Shown here: piece after piece, positions 55,210 to 64,000 of the stretch | How positions within the stretch are numbered: the stretch's first letter is position 1 | Layout of the letters: each line of letters starts with the position of its first letter | Source of the DNA: Arion vulgaris | Lineage: Eukaryota > Mollusca > Gastropoda > Stylommatophora > Arionidae | Assembly (NCBI GenBank): GCA_020796225.1 | Contig: CM036756.1 | Coordinates: forward strand, 65,550,144-65,614,143 | Direction of reading: 5' to 3' | Length of the DNA stretch: 64,000 bases | Position numbers and translations under genes: made by a program | The notes under the pieces: generated by a model | What the model saw: the letters and a program-made list of their open reading frames with translations, nothing else | What the model was told of the DNA's origin: nothing | Databases searched by the model: none

Positions 55210-55330
55210 GAAGACAAACAATGATAGGGAATAGATAGACCTGACGAAAAAGACAAACAAGGATAGGGAATATGATAGACCTGACTATGAAGGCAAACAA
55301 GGTTAGGGAATAGATAGACCTGACCAACAC
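55210..55330 (+). repeat. short 41-bp repeat, three copies
   Basis: GACAAACAATGATAGGGAAT / AGATAGACCTGAC-type units recur at 55214, 55252 and 55292. Confidence 0.7.
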
Positions 55331-55563
55331 GATATGACCTCACCTTTACTATACTTATTCCACTTGAAATATACAGTATTTTATGCTGTTTAAAATGAAT
55401 GTTTATTCTCATGTAGTTATATTCTGTGGTTTTTAATGTAATTATTGATCATATGTAGTTCTTTTATGTTATTTAACCCTTTTACTCCGTAATTTATTTT
55501 TTTAACCTCCGTACGCACTTATTTTGTAATATAAATGTAGCAATAAATGTTAAGTAGTTTAGA

Positions 55564-55727
55564 CAGGAGCGGCTCGTGCTCATTTTTGTTGGTGGGGCCA
55601 GACACAAATTTTCGGAAAATCATGGTTTTAGGTTAGGTTATATTTAATTTATAAAATAATAAATACACGTTACACATTATTTTTGGAGGGCCTGGCCCCA
55701 CTGGCCCATAATGACGAGCCGCCACTG
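55564..55727 (+). mobile_element. hAT-type MITE, copy 3
   Basis: 164 bp, left end CAGGAGCGGCTCGT (one change), right end ACGAGCCGCCACTG. Perfect 8-bp target duplication AGTTTAGA (55556-55563, 55728-55735). Same orientation as copy 1. Confidence 0.94.
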
Positions 55728-55884
55728 AGTTTAGACCTATATAACTCTAGTCTTAACTCTTTAATACCATTATATTTGTTTCTATCAGGACCCATTTATA
55801 TTGCAATGTATACTGTGTTAGATAGCATACTGGTGTGCGTCATCTTAAAATATACTATATCGGCGTAGTAGGGATTAAGTGTTA

Positions 55885-56395
55885 AAATCTCATTGCTAGT
55901 CAAATGTAACTATTTAATATTGTTTAAAATCTCATTGCTAGTCAAATGTAATTATTTAGTGTTTAAAATCCATTGCTAGTCAAATGTAATTATTTCATCT
56001 CATTGCTAGTCAAATGTAATTATTTCATTTGTTTAAAATCTCATTGCTAGTCAAATGTAATTATTTCATGTTGTTTAAAATCTCATTGCTAGTCAAATGT
56101 AATTATTTCATGTTGTTTAAAATCTCATTGCTAGTCAAATGTAATTATTTCATCTCATTGCTAGTCAAATGTAATTATTTCATGTTGTTAAAATCGCATT
56201 GCTAGTCAAATGTAATTATTTATGTTGTTTAAAATCCATTGCTAGTCAAATGTAATTATTTCATTTTCTTAAAATCTCATTGCTAGTCAAATGTAATTAT
56301 TTGGAATGTTGGTTAAAATCTGCATGTGCAGTCATAATGTAAGTATTTATTTGTTTAAAATCTCATTGCTAGTCAAATGTTATTATTTCATGTCA
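55885..56395 (+). repeat. 42-bp minisatellite, about 13 copies
   Basis: Unit TCATTGCTAGTCAAATGTAA, TTATTTCATGTTGTTTAAAA, TC. Some copies lack the GTTGTTTAAAATC part, making short 26-bp units. Confidence 0.93.
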
Positions 56396-56418
56396 TGTAA
56401 TTTATCTACTATATAATT

Positions 56419-56640
56419 TTGAAGGAATGGTTCCTGGGATAAGAACAAGAGGAAGACATAGACGACGATGGGAGCAATGTGTCATTGACGATCTGAGAGT
56501 GACTCCTGCTGACTTCTGTCAACTTACACAGCGCATAGAGTTTTTCATAACTGCTGTCATTGGAACCAGTTACGGAAGGGACACGCTACTTGATGATGAT
56601 CCATCTACCTACAGTATTCATAAAGTCTACTGACTTCTTG
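56419..56640 (+). mobile_element. LINE C-terminal fragment
   Basis: Reads GMVPGIRTRGRHRRRWEQCV, IDDLRVTPADFCQLTQRIEF, TSYGRDTLLDDDPS. This is a non-LTR C-terminus with a (GATGAT) end. Only the last 70 codons remain. Confidence 0.7.
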
Positions 56641-57024
56641 TTATATTTCTAACTAGACAATTCACAGATTGTTTCTTTACGGTATTTTTCAGTTTTAAGT
56701 GAGTTTTTATCCCCACATTTCCTATATCAACCAACAGAATACTTCAGAAACAGTAGTCTTACTGGCAGTTTTCTTCATGCTGTGACGGTTCCAAACTAAC
56801 AAGACTAGTTTACATTTTTTTCTCTGTACTGTCATCACTCCCACAGAGACGACTTTCCCTTGTCAATTAATGTCAGTTTTTGATGACTTCCTTAAGAGAG
56901 CTTCCTTTCAAGATACGAATTTAAAAAGTGTATAGAATTTCAAGTCTCAAAAACGTGAAGTTATTCTTGAGCTTTCTTGATAAGAAAGAACAGATGTCCC
57001 ACATATTGACACACCTTCAGATAA

Positions 57025-57375
57025 ATGTTTAAGGGGTTTTATGGGGTAAGTGGCTAAGACTTTACGTTCTGAGGGTCGTGAGTTCGAATCAGGACCGCGC
57101 CTTTCTGATTGCGTGTGTTTTAATTCCAAAGACCACTAGGATTGTTGTCTACTACGAGATTCATGCGTTGTGCAACACTATCAGCAGGTGGCGTGCTATT
57201 TCTGTTGAGAGGGTCTAAGCCACATAGGGTAAAACCCGGTACCATGAAGTCAATCCTTCAGCTTTAGCCCCCTTTAGTTAGGAAGACAACTCTATGAGCA
57301 GAGATGAGATAAAGGGGGGTGATATCTGCAACTATAAACATCAAAGGTTCTATAAGCTAAAGAAGAACAATAATT
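57025..57375 (+). mobile_element. SINE-E, full length
   Basis: Head TAAGTGGCTAAGACTTTACG (box A), box B GTGAGTTCGAATCAGG, then ATTGTTGTCTACTACGAGAT, GTTGTGCAACACTATCAGCA, GGCGTGCTATTTCTGTTGAG, GAAGTCAATCCTTCAGCTTT and a 3' extension with AAGACAACTCTATGAGCAGA. The best-preserved member of the family here. Confidence 0.8.
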
Positions 57376-57399
57376 AAAATTTTTCCCGCCCAATTATTT

Positions 57400-58780
57400 T
57401 GCCCCTAGAAATCTTGCCGATGCTACAGAGTTCGCCGAAAGCGGTAGATTATCCGAATCAACTGTAAGAGCTTTATTGCGCTGTAAAGTTAAGTGGCAGC
57501 TAAATTGTACAGCATTTTCTGACACGGTTACAAATATCAACATTTTTAAGGAAATTTCACGCTAATGATAAATATTATTAACTTTTTTACTAATAAGAAA
57601 TATTCAGTTAAAAATAGTTTAAAATTATTTCTACATAATTGTTGTTTGGTTTTTTTTAACCAATTCATAACTTAACCTTTTTTACTGATAAGTATTAAGC
57701 TGATTATACCTTTCTTTCTAACAAAGATTAACAGAGGCGGTAAACAACACTATTTATGAAGCGTACGCAAAAGTCAGTTCTAGAAATCGTTTCTTACCCT
57801 GATGATGTCGGAAAACATGATTCGAGAAAAGAAATGAAAGAAAGACTTTCCTTTTTCTAAAATTACATAGAAGACTCTCACTTTCTCTTTCAATAATATT
57901 CTTGAAGTATTGCAGGTTTGAGAAAACATATTGTGGTAAATCTGTTTAAGCTGATACCCAATCAATTTACAAAGATTTCATGTTCGAGTGGCAACTAATA
58001 TGTTTGTTTTTTAAAGTGTATCAAACCTGCACAGTAACGTCCAAACTCAATGTTTTCCGCAGAGAGTCACTAAGTTCACCTAGGAAGTTAAATCATTCCA
58101 TACCGTTAGCCACTATAATGGCGTACAAATGACCATTAGCGCCAATAACACCATTACCACTACAGGGTTTTTACATGGAGAACTTTTTTTTACGCTTTGT
58201 ACCGAGTCTTTTCAGTTTTTATCGTAATTAAAAGTAGGGATACAAAAGTATGTATAAATAGCATATCAGATGATATATATTAATGTGATACCTACCCACT
58301 CTAAACAACGAAAACACACAAGTTTAGTGCAGTAACACTTGTGGTGTCATAAAACAAGTGTTGTTCAGAATATATTATGTTATGTTATGTCATGTTATAT
58401 TATGTTATGTTATGCGATCGACGTCATGGCACATGAACATTCCCACGTATATTCTGTTATCCACTGCAGCTCACTCTACCCATGAGAAATTGATTAGTAT
58501 ATCTTCTCTCTCTACCACAAAGACGACATTGTCTGGCATGTCCAAACTTAACTCCTAATTCTCGTACTCATTCCAGTGTCTGAGTCTCGCCTATACCACA
58601 TAAATCAGAATGTACCGCATTGATGACTGATGTGATGGCGCTCAGACTTGAGTACATTCACGGCATATAAAGAGTTAAACCACCATAGCAACTTTATGCA
58701 TGAGATATGGGACTGGCAATTTGATACCTTTCCGTTTCTGCTGACGGTAGTTTGTTAATTCTCCTCTACAGAAAGAAATG
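57400..58780. other. mostly unassigned; (TATGT)n at 58367-58414
   Basis: A run of TTATGTTATGTTATGTCATG-type pentamers is the only repeat. No coding signal seen. Confidence 0.5.
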
Positions 58781-58785
58781 CTCTA

Positions 58786-59012
58786 AAGCTGATGGATTGA
58801 CTTCATTGCACCGGGTTTTATACTATTTGGCTGGGTCCCTCTCTGCAGAAATGGCCCGCCACCTGCAGAGAGTATTGCACAACACGATCTCCTTGCTTTA
58901 CCAACAATCTTAGGGGTATCTGGAAACAAATGTACTCGTAAACAGAATGGCGCGGTCGGATTCGAACCCTTGATCTTCGGTACACAAGGCAAAGGCCGCT
59001 TAGCCCCTGAAA
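58786..59012 (-). mobile_element. SINE-E, full length, minus strand
   Basis: Minus-strand head GGGGCTAAGCGGCCTTTGCC (box A) and GGGTTCGAATCCGACC (box B), then the body with CTAAGATTGTTGGTAAAGC, GTGTTGTGCAATACTC and GGCGGGCCATTTCTGCAGAG. A SINE-B inserted just beyond its 5' end. Confidence 0.8.
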
Positions 59013-59034
59013 CCCCTCCTTTTTTAAAGATATA

Positions 59035-59244
59035 TTTATTTTTGTTCCCGATCCAGAAGCACTTGAGCTTTTCAGCTCTTCGGCTCGGTGCCATGGACAT
59101 CGTAACCCTTCGGTTCGGTGCCACGAACACCGTAAATCTGGGAATATGTGACTTTTTCTGCCATCCCGCGGAATTGAACCCGCACACACAGAGGGATAGT
59201 CACCCGTAGTCCAATGCGCTACGAACACGCAGTGCAGACGGGCC
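59035..59244 (-). mobile_element. SINE-B with target duplication
   Basis: Flanked by an exact 13-bp TTTTAAAGATATA (59022-59034, 59245-59257). Full head and both internal 30-bp repeats: CCATGGACATCGTAACCCTT, GTTCGGTGCCACGAACACCG, GGAATTGAACCCGCACACAC. The best reference for unexpanded SINE-B. Confidence 0.95.
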
Positions 59245-59257
59245 TTTTAAAGATATA

Positions 59258-60235
59258 AAAACTACAATCCCTGACAATGTTGAATAAAATTAGTAACGAC
59301 AAGAAAAAAGCTTGAATTTTCAAACTTGATTATCTTCGTATCTGCCCTCAAACATTGACCTGTCAGTCTACCGAAACTTGGATGTGTTGAACGGACAGAC
59401 GTAAACATCGCCGCTGTTCGACTAACAATGTAAGCAAGCAGCGCAACGCATCCCAGTTTTTTGGCTCAAGCAACAAAGAACCAACATGTGGGGGAATAGG
59501 ACGAACGTACAAGAAAAGGAAAACCTATGCCAACAAGTAGGTCAATCAAATTTGTAATGAACTAGTCAAGCTGAACTAATTGCTGGAGGAGACAAATAGA
59601 TCCTTTGAATTAGGAACAGAAGTAGTGAAAATTAGAATGATGTTTTCTGAAACGAATTTCTCTGACGGTACGAAAATCGCTAATATGTCTAAACAAACAG
59701 ACGAGACATGTTCATTCTCAATGAGATTAATAGACAGATAGATTCAAACACTTCCAACAAGATTAATAGCTGTAAGGGCTAGAGTTCTGTCTCGTCTTGT
59801 TTAGTCTCAGGGTTCTAAACAGGCAGTCCACCTTTATTTAGAGCAATGTTGTTCTGTCCATTCGGTGACTGTTTTCAATTACGCCTAATGTTCGTGCAGA
59901 CGAGCTGTTATACCTCTTACGATTCTATTAGTTTCGACAACTCATTAATCGAATTCAGAATAGATAAGACAGCCTGTGTTGATAAAACGTGCACACTGTT
60001 GTTTCCATAAGGTCTACTACAAATCATTATCGTCTCCTTTCGAATGCTGAGTAATACTGTTGAATTTTATCTGGGATTATAAACAATCCGTGTCTACTGC
60101 ATAATGTTCTCTTGTCTCATCCGTTTCTTTAACTACCGCCCAGTGTCTGTTATAAATAATGTACATTGCTTGCTTCTCTTTAAATTGTATATAACATATC
60201 GTACTGCTGCCACAAATGCCTACACACGTTAGTTA
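59258..60235. other. no recognisable feature
   Basis: No repeat family or open frame of interest. Confidence 0.5.
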
Positions 60236-60239
60236 GTTT

Positions 60240-60700
60240 GTTCCTTTCGTGCCAAAGGTGGCACATAGGACAGAGGTTTTAGATCTCCATGTAATGCGGT
60301 TCGTTGCTAGCAGTTGGAGATCTTGTATGGTTTTACATCCCAATTGTTTACTTTCTTGTAGGATTGTTCTTCGAAGAGTGGTCTTAGGTTTTCCACGTTT
60401 TCTTTTCCCAACTGGTGATCACATAAAAACTTGTCGATTTAGTCTCTTTTCGTCTGATCTAAGAACATGACCTAAATATTTCCACCTTCGTTTCCTTATA
60501 ATATTTGATACGGGTTGTTGATGTGTTCTATCTCTCACTTAGTTTTTTTCGAAACAAAATCACTCCATTTTACTTTTAATAATTTTCGGAGACATTTATT
60601 CTCACAGCTGTCCAGTTTCTTATCAATTTTCTTTGTTGATTTCCAACTTACACAACCGTAGGTCAGTACAGGAATCACACATGACCAACACAGGACGACT
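60240..60700 (-). mobile_element. LINE C-terminal fragment, minus strand
   Basis: Reads VIPVLTYGCVSWKSTKKIDK, KLDSCENKCLRKLLKVKWSD, then (shifted) RRWKYLGHVLRSDEKRL, GKRKRGKPKTTLRRTILQES, TNRITWRSKTSVLCATFGTK. Covers the whole post-RT domain, with frame breaks. Confidence 0.75.
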
Positions 60701-60708
60701 ACTATAAT

Positions 60709-61035
60709 ATGAGCAGATTGGAACAAGTTGTCATTCTGCGCCTTAGAACAGGACATGATCCACTCCTCAGCCACATGTATACAAAATTCAAGATTGGCAA
60801 TTCAGCCATCTGTACATGTGGTCAGGCACGTCAGAATGCAGAGCGCAAACTTCAAGACTGCACCGAACATGATATACTGAGGCAAACTCACTGGTCTAAA
60901 CGAAACAACACTTTACAAACAACTACACGGACCTCTGTGTGAGCTACAAAAGACAGTGATGTTTATACGAGACAAGATTGAATATATAGACAACATTTCA
61001 AGAGAACGAAAGGAAGAAAGGATCGCAAGGCTTAC
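60709..61035 (+). mobile_element. C-terminal part of a second RNase-H-type LINE
   Basis: VILRLRTGHDPLLSHMYTKF, AICTCGQARQNAERKLQDC, then LQKTVMFIRDKIEYI. Matches the layout of the C-terminal domain at 44957-45340, so it belongs to the same broad LINE group but not the same family copy. It abuts the minus-strand LINE at 60240-60700. Confidence 0.7.
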
Positions 61036-61251
61036 CCAAGAATCGATTCATATATATCCTCTTCGTCTGAATATGTGCATTGACTATCTGCTTGTCTATC
61101 TACTGTATTGATAGATTGATCGATTTATTTTTAATAACATTGTACTTAAGGGAATAATCATTTTGTTCTGTTCCCTTTTTTACACAGTAAAATATCAGCA
61201 TCAGTACACAAACTCCGTAGCGCTGACAAGGGTGCACGATATAATTTTGAT

Positions 61252-61417
61252 CAGTGGCGGCTCGTCATTAAGGGCCAGTGGGGCCGGGCCCCACAACAAA
61301 TAAGGTTTAACGTGTATTTATTATTTTATACATTAAAATATATCCTAACTGAAACCATGATTTTTCCGAAATTTTCTGTCTGACCCCACCAACAAATATA
61401 ATCACGAGCCGCCACTG
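61252..61417 (-). mobile_element. hAT-type MITE, copy 4
   Basis: 166 bp with perfect 14-bp inverted ends CAGTGGCGGCTCGT. Perfect 8-bp target duplication ATTTTGAT (61244-61251, 61418-61425). Same orientation as copy 2. The cleanest member. Confidence 0.96.
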
Positions 61418-61526
61418 ATTTTGATTATGATGGCAATGTAGTAAGAATTATTTATTTTTAATTAGTTTTCCTCGTGCAGAGGCTTTGCAGCTTAGTCTTA
61501 TCGACTTCATATATTATGTCTTTCAC

Positions 61527-61712
61527 GTACTCAACTTCAATACGAGACCTACTTTTTTATCGTCCGTCTCCGATTTGAATATGAACTGGAACTCACATAC
61601 GTTGAGATCATAGATCAGTGGGAAAATATCCCGATCGTTTCATGCGGGGAACGAACTGAGCACATTTCGAGCATGACACGGGCACTTTGCCTCCACGCCA
61701 CAGATGTCTCCA
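61527..61712 (-). mobile_element. SINE-A 5' part
   Basis: TTATCGTCCGTCTCCGATTT, GAACTCACATACGTTGAGAT, CGGGGAACGAACTGAGCAC (reverse of box B) and TTGCCTCCACGCCACAGATG (reverse of the head). The 3' part is missing. Confidence 0.7.
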
Positions 61713-61756
61713 TATATATATATATATCGTTTATCTACTTTATCTACGTCTATGTG

Positions 61757-61998
61757 AGCGTCTGTAGCTTATGTGGTAGTAAGCTCAATCACAATCCAAG
61801 CGTACCTGGTTCAAACTCCGCGGCGGGAAAGTTTGGTAGCAAATTTGTTTCCTTGGATTTTTATGAAGGTAAAAATAGACCTCAGAGTTCAGAAAATAAT
61901 GACAAACTACTGAACGTATAAGTGGTGCCTAGAAAATCAATGACTCGTTTACTGTAGTTGATGGCTAATTTGTGTAAAGGATATGCCACGATTTTCAT
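61757..61998 (+). mobile_element. SINE-D, diverged
   Basis: GAGCGTCTGTAGCTTATGTG head, box B GGTTCAAACTCCGC, TTTGGTAGCAAATTTGTTTC, AACTACTGAACGTATAAGTG, end TGTGTAAAGGATATGCCACG. It forms the left arm of an inverted repeat. Confidence 0.75.
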
Positions 61999-62092
61999 TT
62001 CAATCTATCTACATGAAAATGAAAACAATCGTGGCATATCCTTTACAGGACGTAACTATCAACCTCAGTAAACGGTCGGTGATTGACGTCTA
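61930..62092. repeat. inverted pair of SINE-D 3' ends
   Basis: AAAGGATATGCCACGATT at 61977-61994 is exactly reversed at 62027-62044, with a loop of about 30 bases. Similarity extends outward over about 70 bp per arm (TTTACTGTAGTTGAT against the reverse of ATCAACCTCAGTAAA). Confidence 0.9.
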
Positions 62093-62094
62093 AC

Positions 62095-62950
62095 ATGAAA
62101 GGAACTGCAAGATACCTGATATTAAACATTATTTCTTCTTCTTCAGCTTTCTCTTTCAAACTACCATTTGTTCTACATTGTTTTTGTGATTTGTATGTGA
62201 ATTGTTGCAAAATGCATCATCACTGCATATTGGTTTTGAACTTTGTAAAACTACAGTACTTTGTTTCTACGTGTTTCGCCATTACAATTTATTATCGATA
62301 TAAGGGAAGACTGAAGTAAAACTTTATAGTGAAAACGAAACACATAAAACCGATGTATTGTAGTTTAACAAATTACAAAGATAAGATACAGCGACTTTTC
62401 GCAAAAATAAACCTCTACCAAGCAAAGGATTCCAAACAAATGAGGAGATTAATATGGTTCTTATACACTAGATATCACAGACCTAGTCACACGATAGTCT
62501 GTAACTTTTCTAAAATTAAAATATGTGGCGAAAAACGAAATCACAGTGAAATAAGACTGGACTACTGCACGAGAACAAAAGTACGTTCGTTATACGTTGG
62601 TTGTACATTTAAAGAAGCCATATTTCAGAGTGCAAACGTGCAGTACTATAAACGTAAAGTACATTGTAGTAAGAGATAACGAACCAGGAGGAAACGTCTT
62701 CCTATTTGAGAAAGTGCATCATTATAAATAACATGGTAGTCTGTAATGAAGGACTCTCGAGGAATGGGAGAGGGGGATATCAACAGAAAGTGCAATGTAA
62801 GAATGTGTACATATATCTCTTGTAGTTATATTCAACCTGCTAATAATAAGACTCAGGGGGTCTCTGTGGCTCGAACTTATCCTCCTCTGTTTCAATGTTT
62901 CAATATTTAAAAAAATAATAACATTGTGTTTGTTCATTTAGTTTTGTTTA
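62095..62950. other. mostly unassigned; family H tail at 62215-62295
   Basis: GTAAAACTACAGTACTTTGT and TACGTGTTTCGCCATTACAA match the family H tail. A 116-codon open frame at 62329-62679 (LTNYKDKIQRLFAKINLYQA) has no recognisable motif and could be chance. A SINE-A head scrap lies at 62857-62872. Confidence 0.35.
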
Positions 62951-62954
62951 TAAA

Positions 62955-63775
62955 TGCATTTGTCATAGCAATTTATAGTCACATTGCATTTCAAAGTCAC
63001 ATAGCAATTCATAGTTGCGTTATATTTCAAAATAACATTACATTTCCTATTCAAATCACATTACAATTTATATTAGCATTAACGTTCACATTCACATTAC
63101 ATTCCAAAGTCCCATTACATTCCAAAGTCCAATTACATTTCATATGCATATTACATTTCATAGTCACATTACATTTCATAGTCACATTACATTTCATAGT
63201 CACATTACATTTCATAGTCACATTACATTTCACAGTCACATTACATTTCACAGTCACATTACATTTCATAGTCACATGACATTTCATAGTCACATTACAT
63301 TTCATAGTCACATTGCATTTCATAGTCACATTGCATTTCATAGTCACATTACATTTCATATTCACATTACATTTCATAGTCACATTACATTTCATAGTCA
63401 CATTACATTTCATAGTCACATTACATTTCATAGTCACATTACATTTCATAGACACATTACGTTTCAAAAACACATTGCATTTCATAGTCACATTACGTTT
63501 CAAAGTCACATTGCTTTTCATAGTCACATTACGTTTCAAAGTCACAGTATATTTGATAGTCACATTATATTTCATAGTCACATAACAGTTTATATTAACA
63601 TTAAATTTCCTATTCACATTACTTTTCAAAGTCACAATACAATTACTAATCATATTATTTTTCATAGTCACATTACATTCCAGATTTGCATTACATTTGA
63701 TAGTCACATTACATTTGATAGTCACATTACATTTGATAGTCGCATTACATTTCATAGCCACATTACATTTTTTTG
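62955..63775 (+). repeat. 18-bp minisatellite, about 45 copies
   Basis: Unit CATTACATTTCATAGTCA with CAAAGTCA, CACAGTCA and GATAGTCA variants in blocks. The six-codon unit keeps frames open for over 200 codons on both strands as an artefact. Outer copies are more diverged than the central ones, the classic pattern. Confidence 0.96.
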
Positions 63776-64000
63776 TTATTGATATTTCCAACTTTCATTT
63801 CAATTGCATATGAAAATTTATATCAAAGGTTGCCTCTACTATTTTCAAAACACTACACTTCTACACGTCTACATTCAACATACACATTATAACAGTAGAA
63901 TTACTACACTATTACCTATTTTGTTTTATCCAACTTCATTTGAATTGTTCATCTATTATTGCAATTCTACGTGTGTTTCACTCTGGTTTTATTGGCATGT
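63776..64000. other. no recognisable feature
   Basis: AT-rich sequence to the window edge. Confidence 0.5.

Noticed and set aside
58950..59010. A functional tRNA gene with box B GGGTTCGAATCC (minus strand)
   Set aside because: The tRNA-like part continues directly into the SINE-E body, as in other SINE-E copies.
62329..62679. A 116-codon open frame as a gene
   Set aside because: No recognisable motif, no codon or splice context; could be chance in AT-rich DNA. Left as unassigned.
1..64000. A defence island, biosynthetic cluster or other multi-gene system
   Set aside because: No set of intact neighbouring genes exists in this window; all recognisable protein-coding remains belong to retrotransposons.

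Overview
This window looks like non-coding DNA from a repeat-rich, AT-rich animal genome. The evidence is the mix of tRNA-derived SINEs, many 5'-truncated LINE 3' ends, a single-ORF LINE with endonuclease, reverse transcriptase and RNase H, hAT-type MITEs with 8-bp target duplications, and more than fifteen long minisatellites. Nothing is organised like a bacterial, viral or organellar genome. An invertebrate is likely. A mollusc (for example a gastropod) is my best guess from the flavour of the LINE C-termini, but this is weak. A run of exactly 100 N (38909-39008) is a scaffold gap. I found no host protein-coding gene that I can defend and no genuine tRNA or rRNA gene. The longest open frames (760, 942, 933, 446, 334 and about 300 codons) are read-throughs of tandem repeats whose unit length is a multiple of three or whose composition lacks stops. 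SINE and family letters below are my own labels. Layout. 0-9 kb: SINE-A copy, 43-bp, 44-bp and 67-bp minisatellites, a GC-richer block with a degenerate 2A-like motif reminiscent of CR1-type LINEs, and a SINE-B copy. 9-16 kb: 39-bp and 33-bp arrays, a LINE inserted into an older LINE, and a 33-copy 69-bp array between a LINE end and a SINE-A. 16-30 kb: a 2.5-kb 54-bp array, a 30-bp array grown inside a SINE-E, a 16-bp array, and a 1.34-kb 30-bp array grown inside a SINE-B still bracketed by its target duplication. 30-36 kb: a 2.9-kb pyrimidine-strand array, (CT)n, 42-bp and 21-bp arrays. 36-44 kb: nested SINEs, LINE ends, arrays flanking the N gap, two MITEs. 44-50 kb: a complete-length but decayed 4.3-kb LINE on the minus strand, inserted in a SINE-B that it splits in two. 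50-64 kb: SINEs, LINE tails, a 61-bp array born inside a LINE, a 42-bp array, two MITEs, an inverted SINE pair and an 18-bp array. How the parts relate: retrotransposons supply raw sequence, they insert into each other (five nested cases, most readable by target duplications), and short internal duplications within them seed minisatellites. At least three arrays can be traced to a named parent element. That retroelement-to-minisatellite conversion is the most interesting theme of the window.
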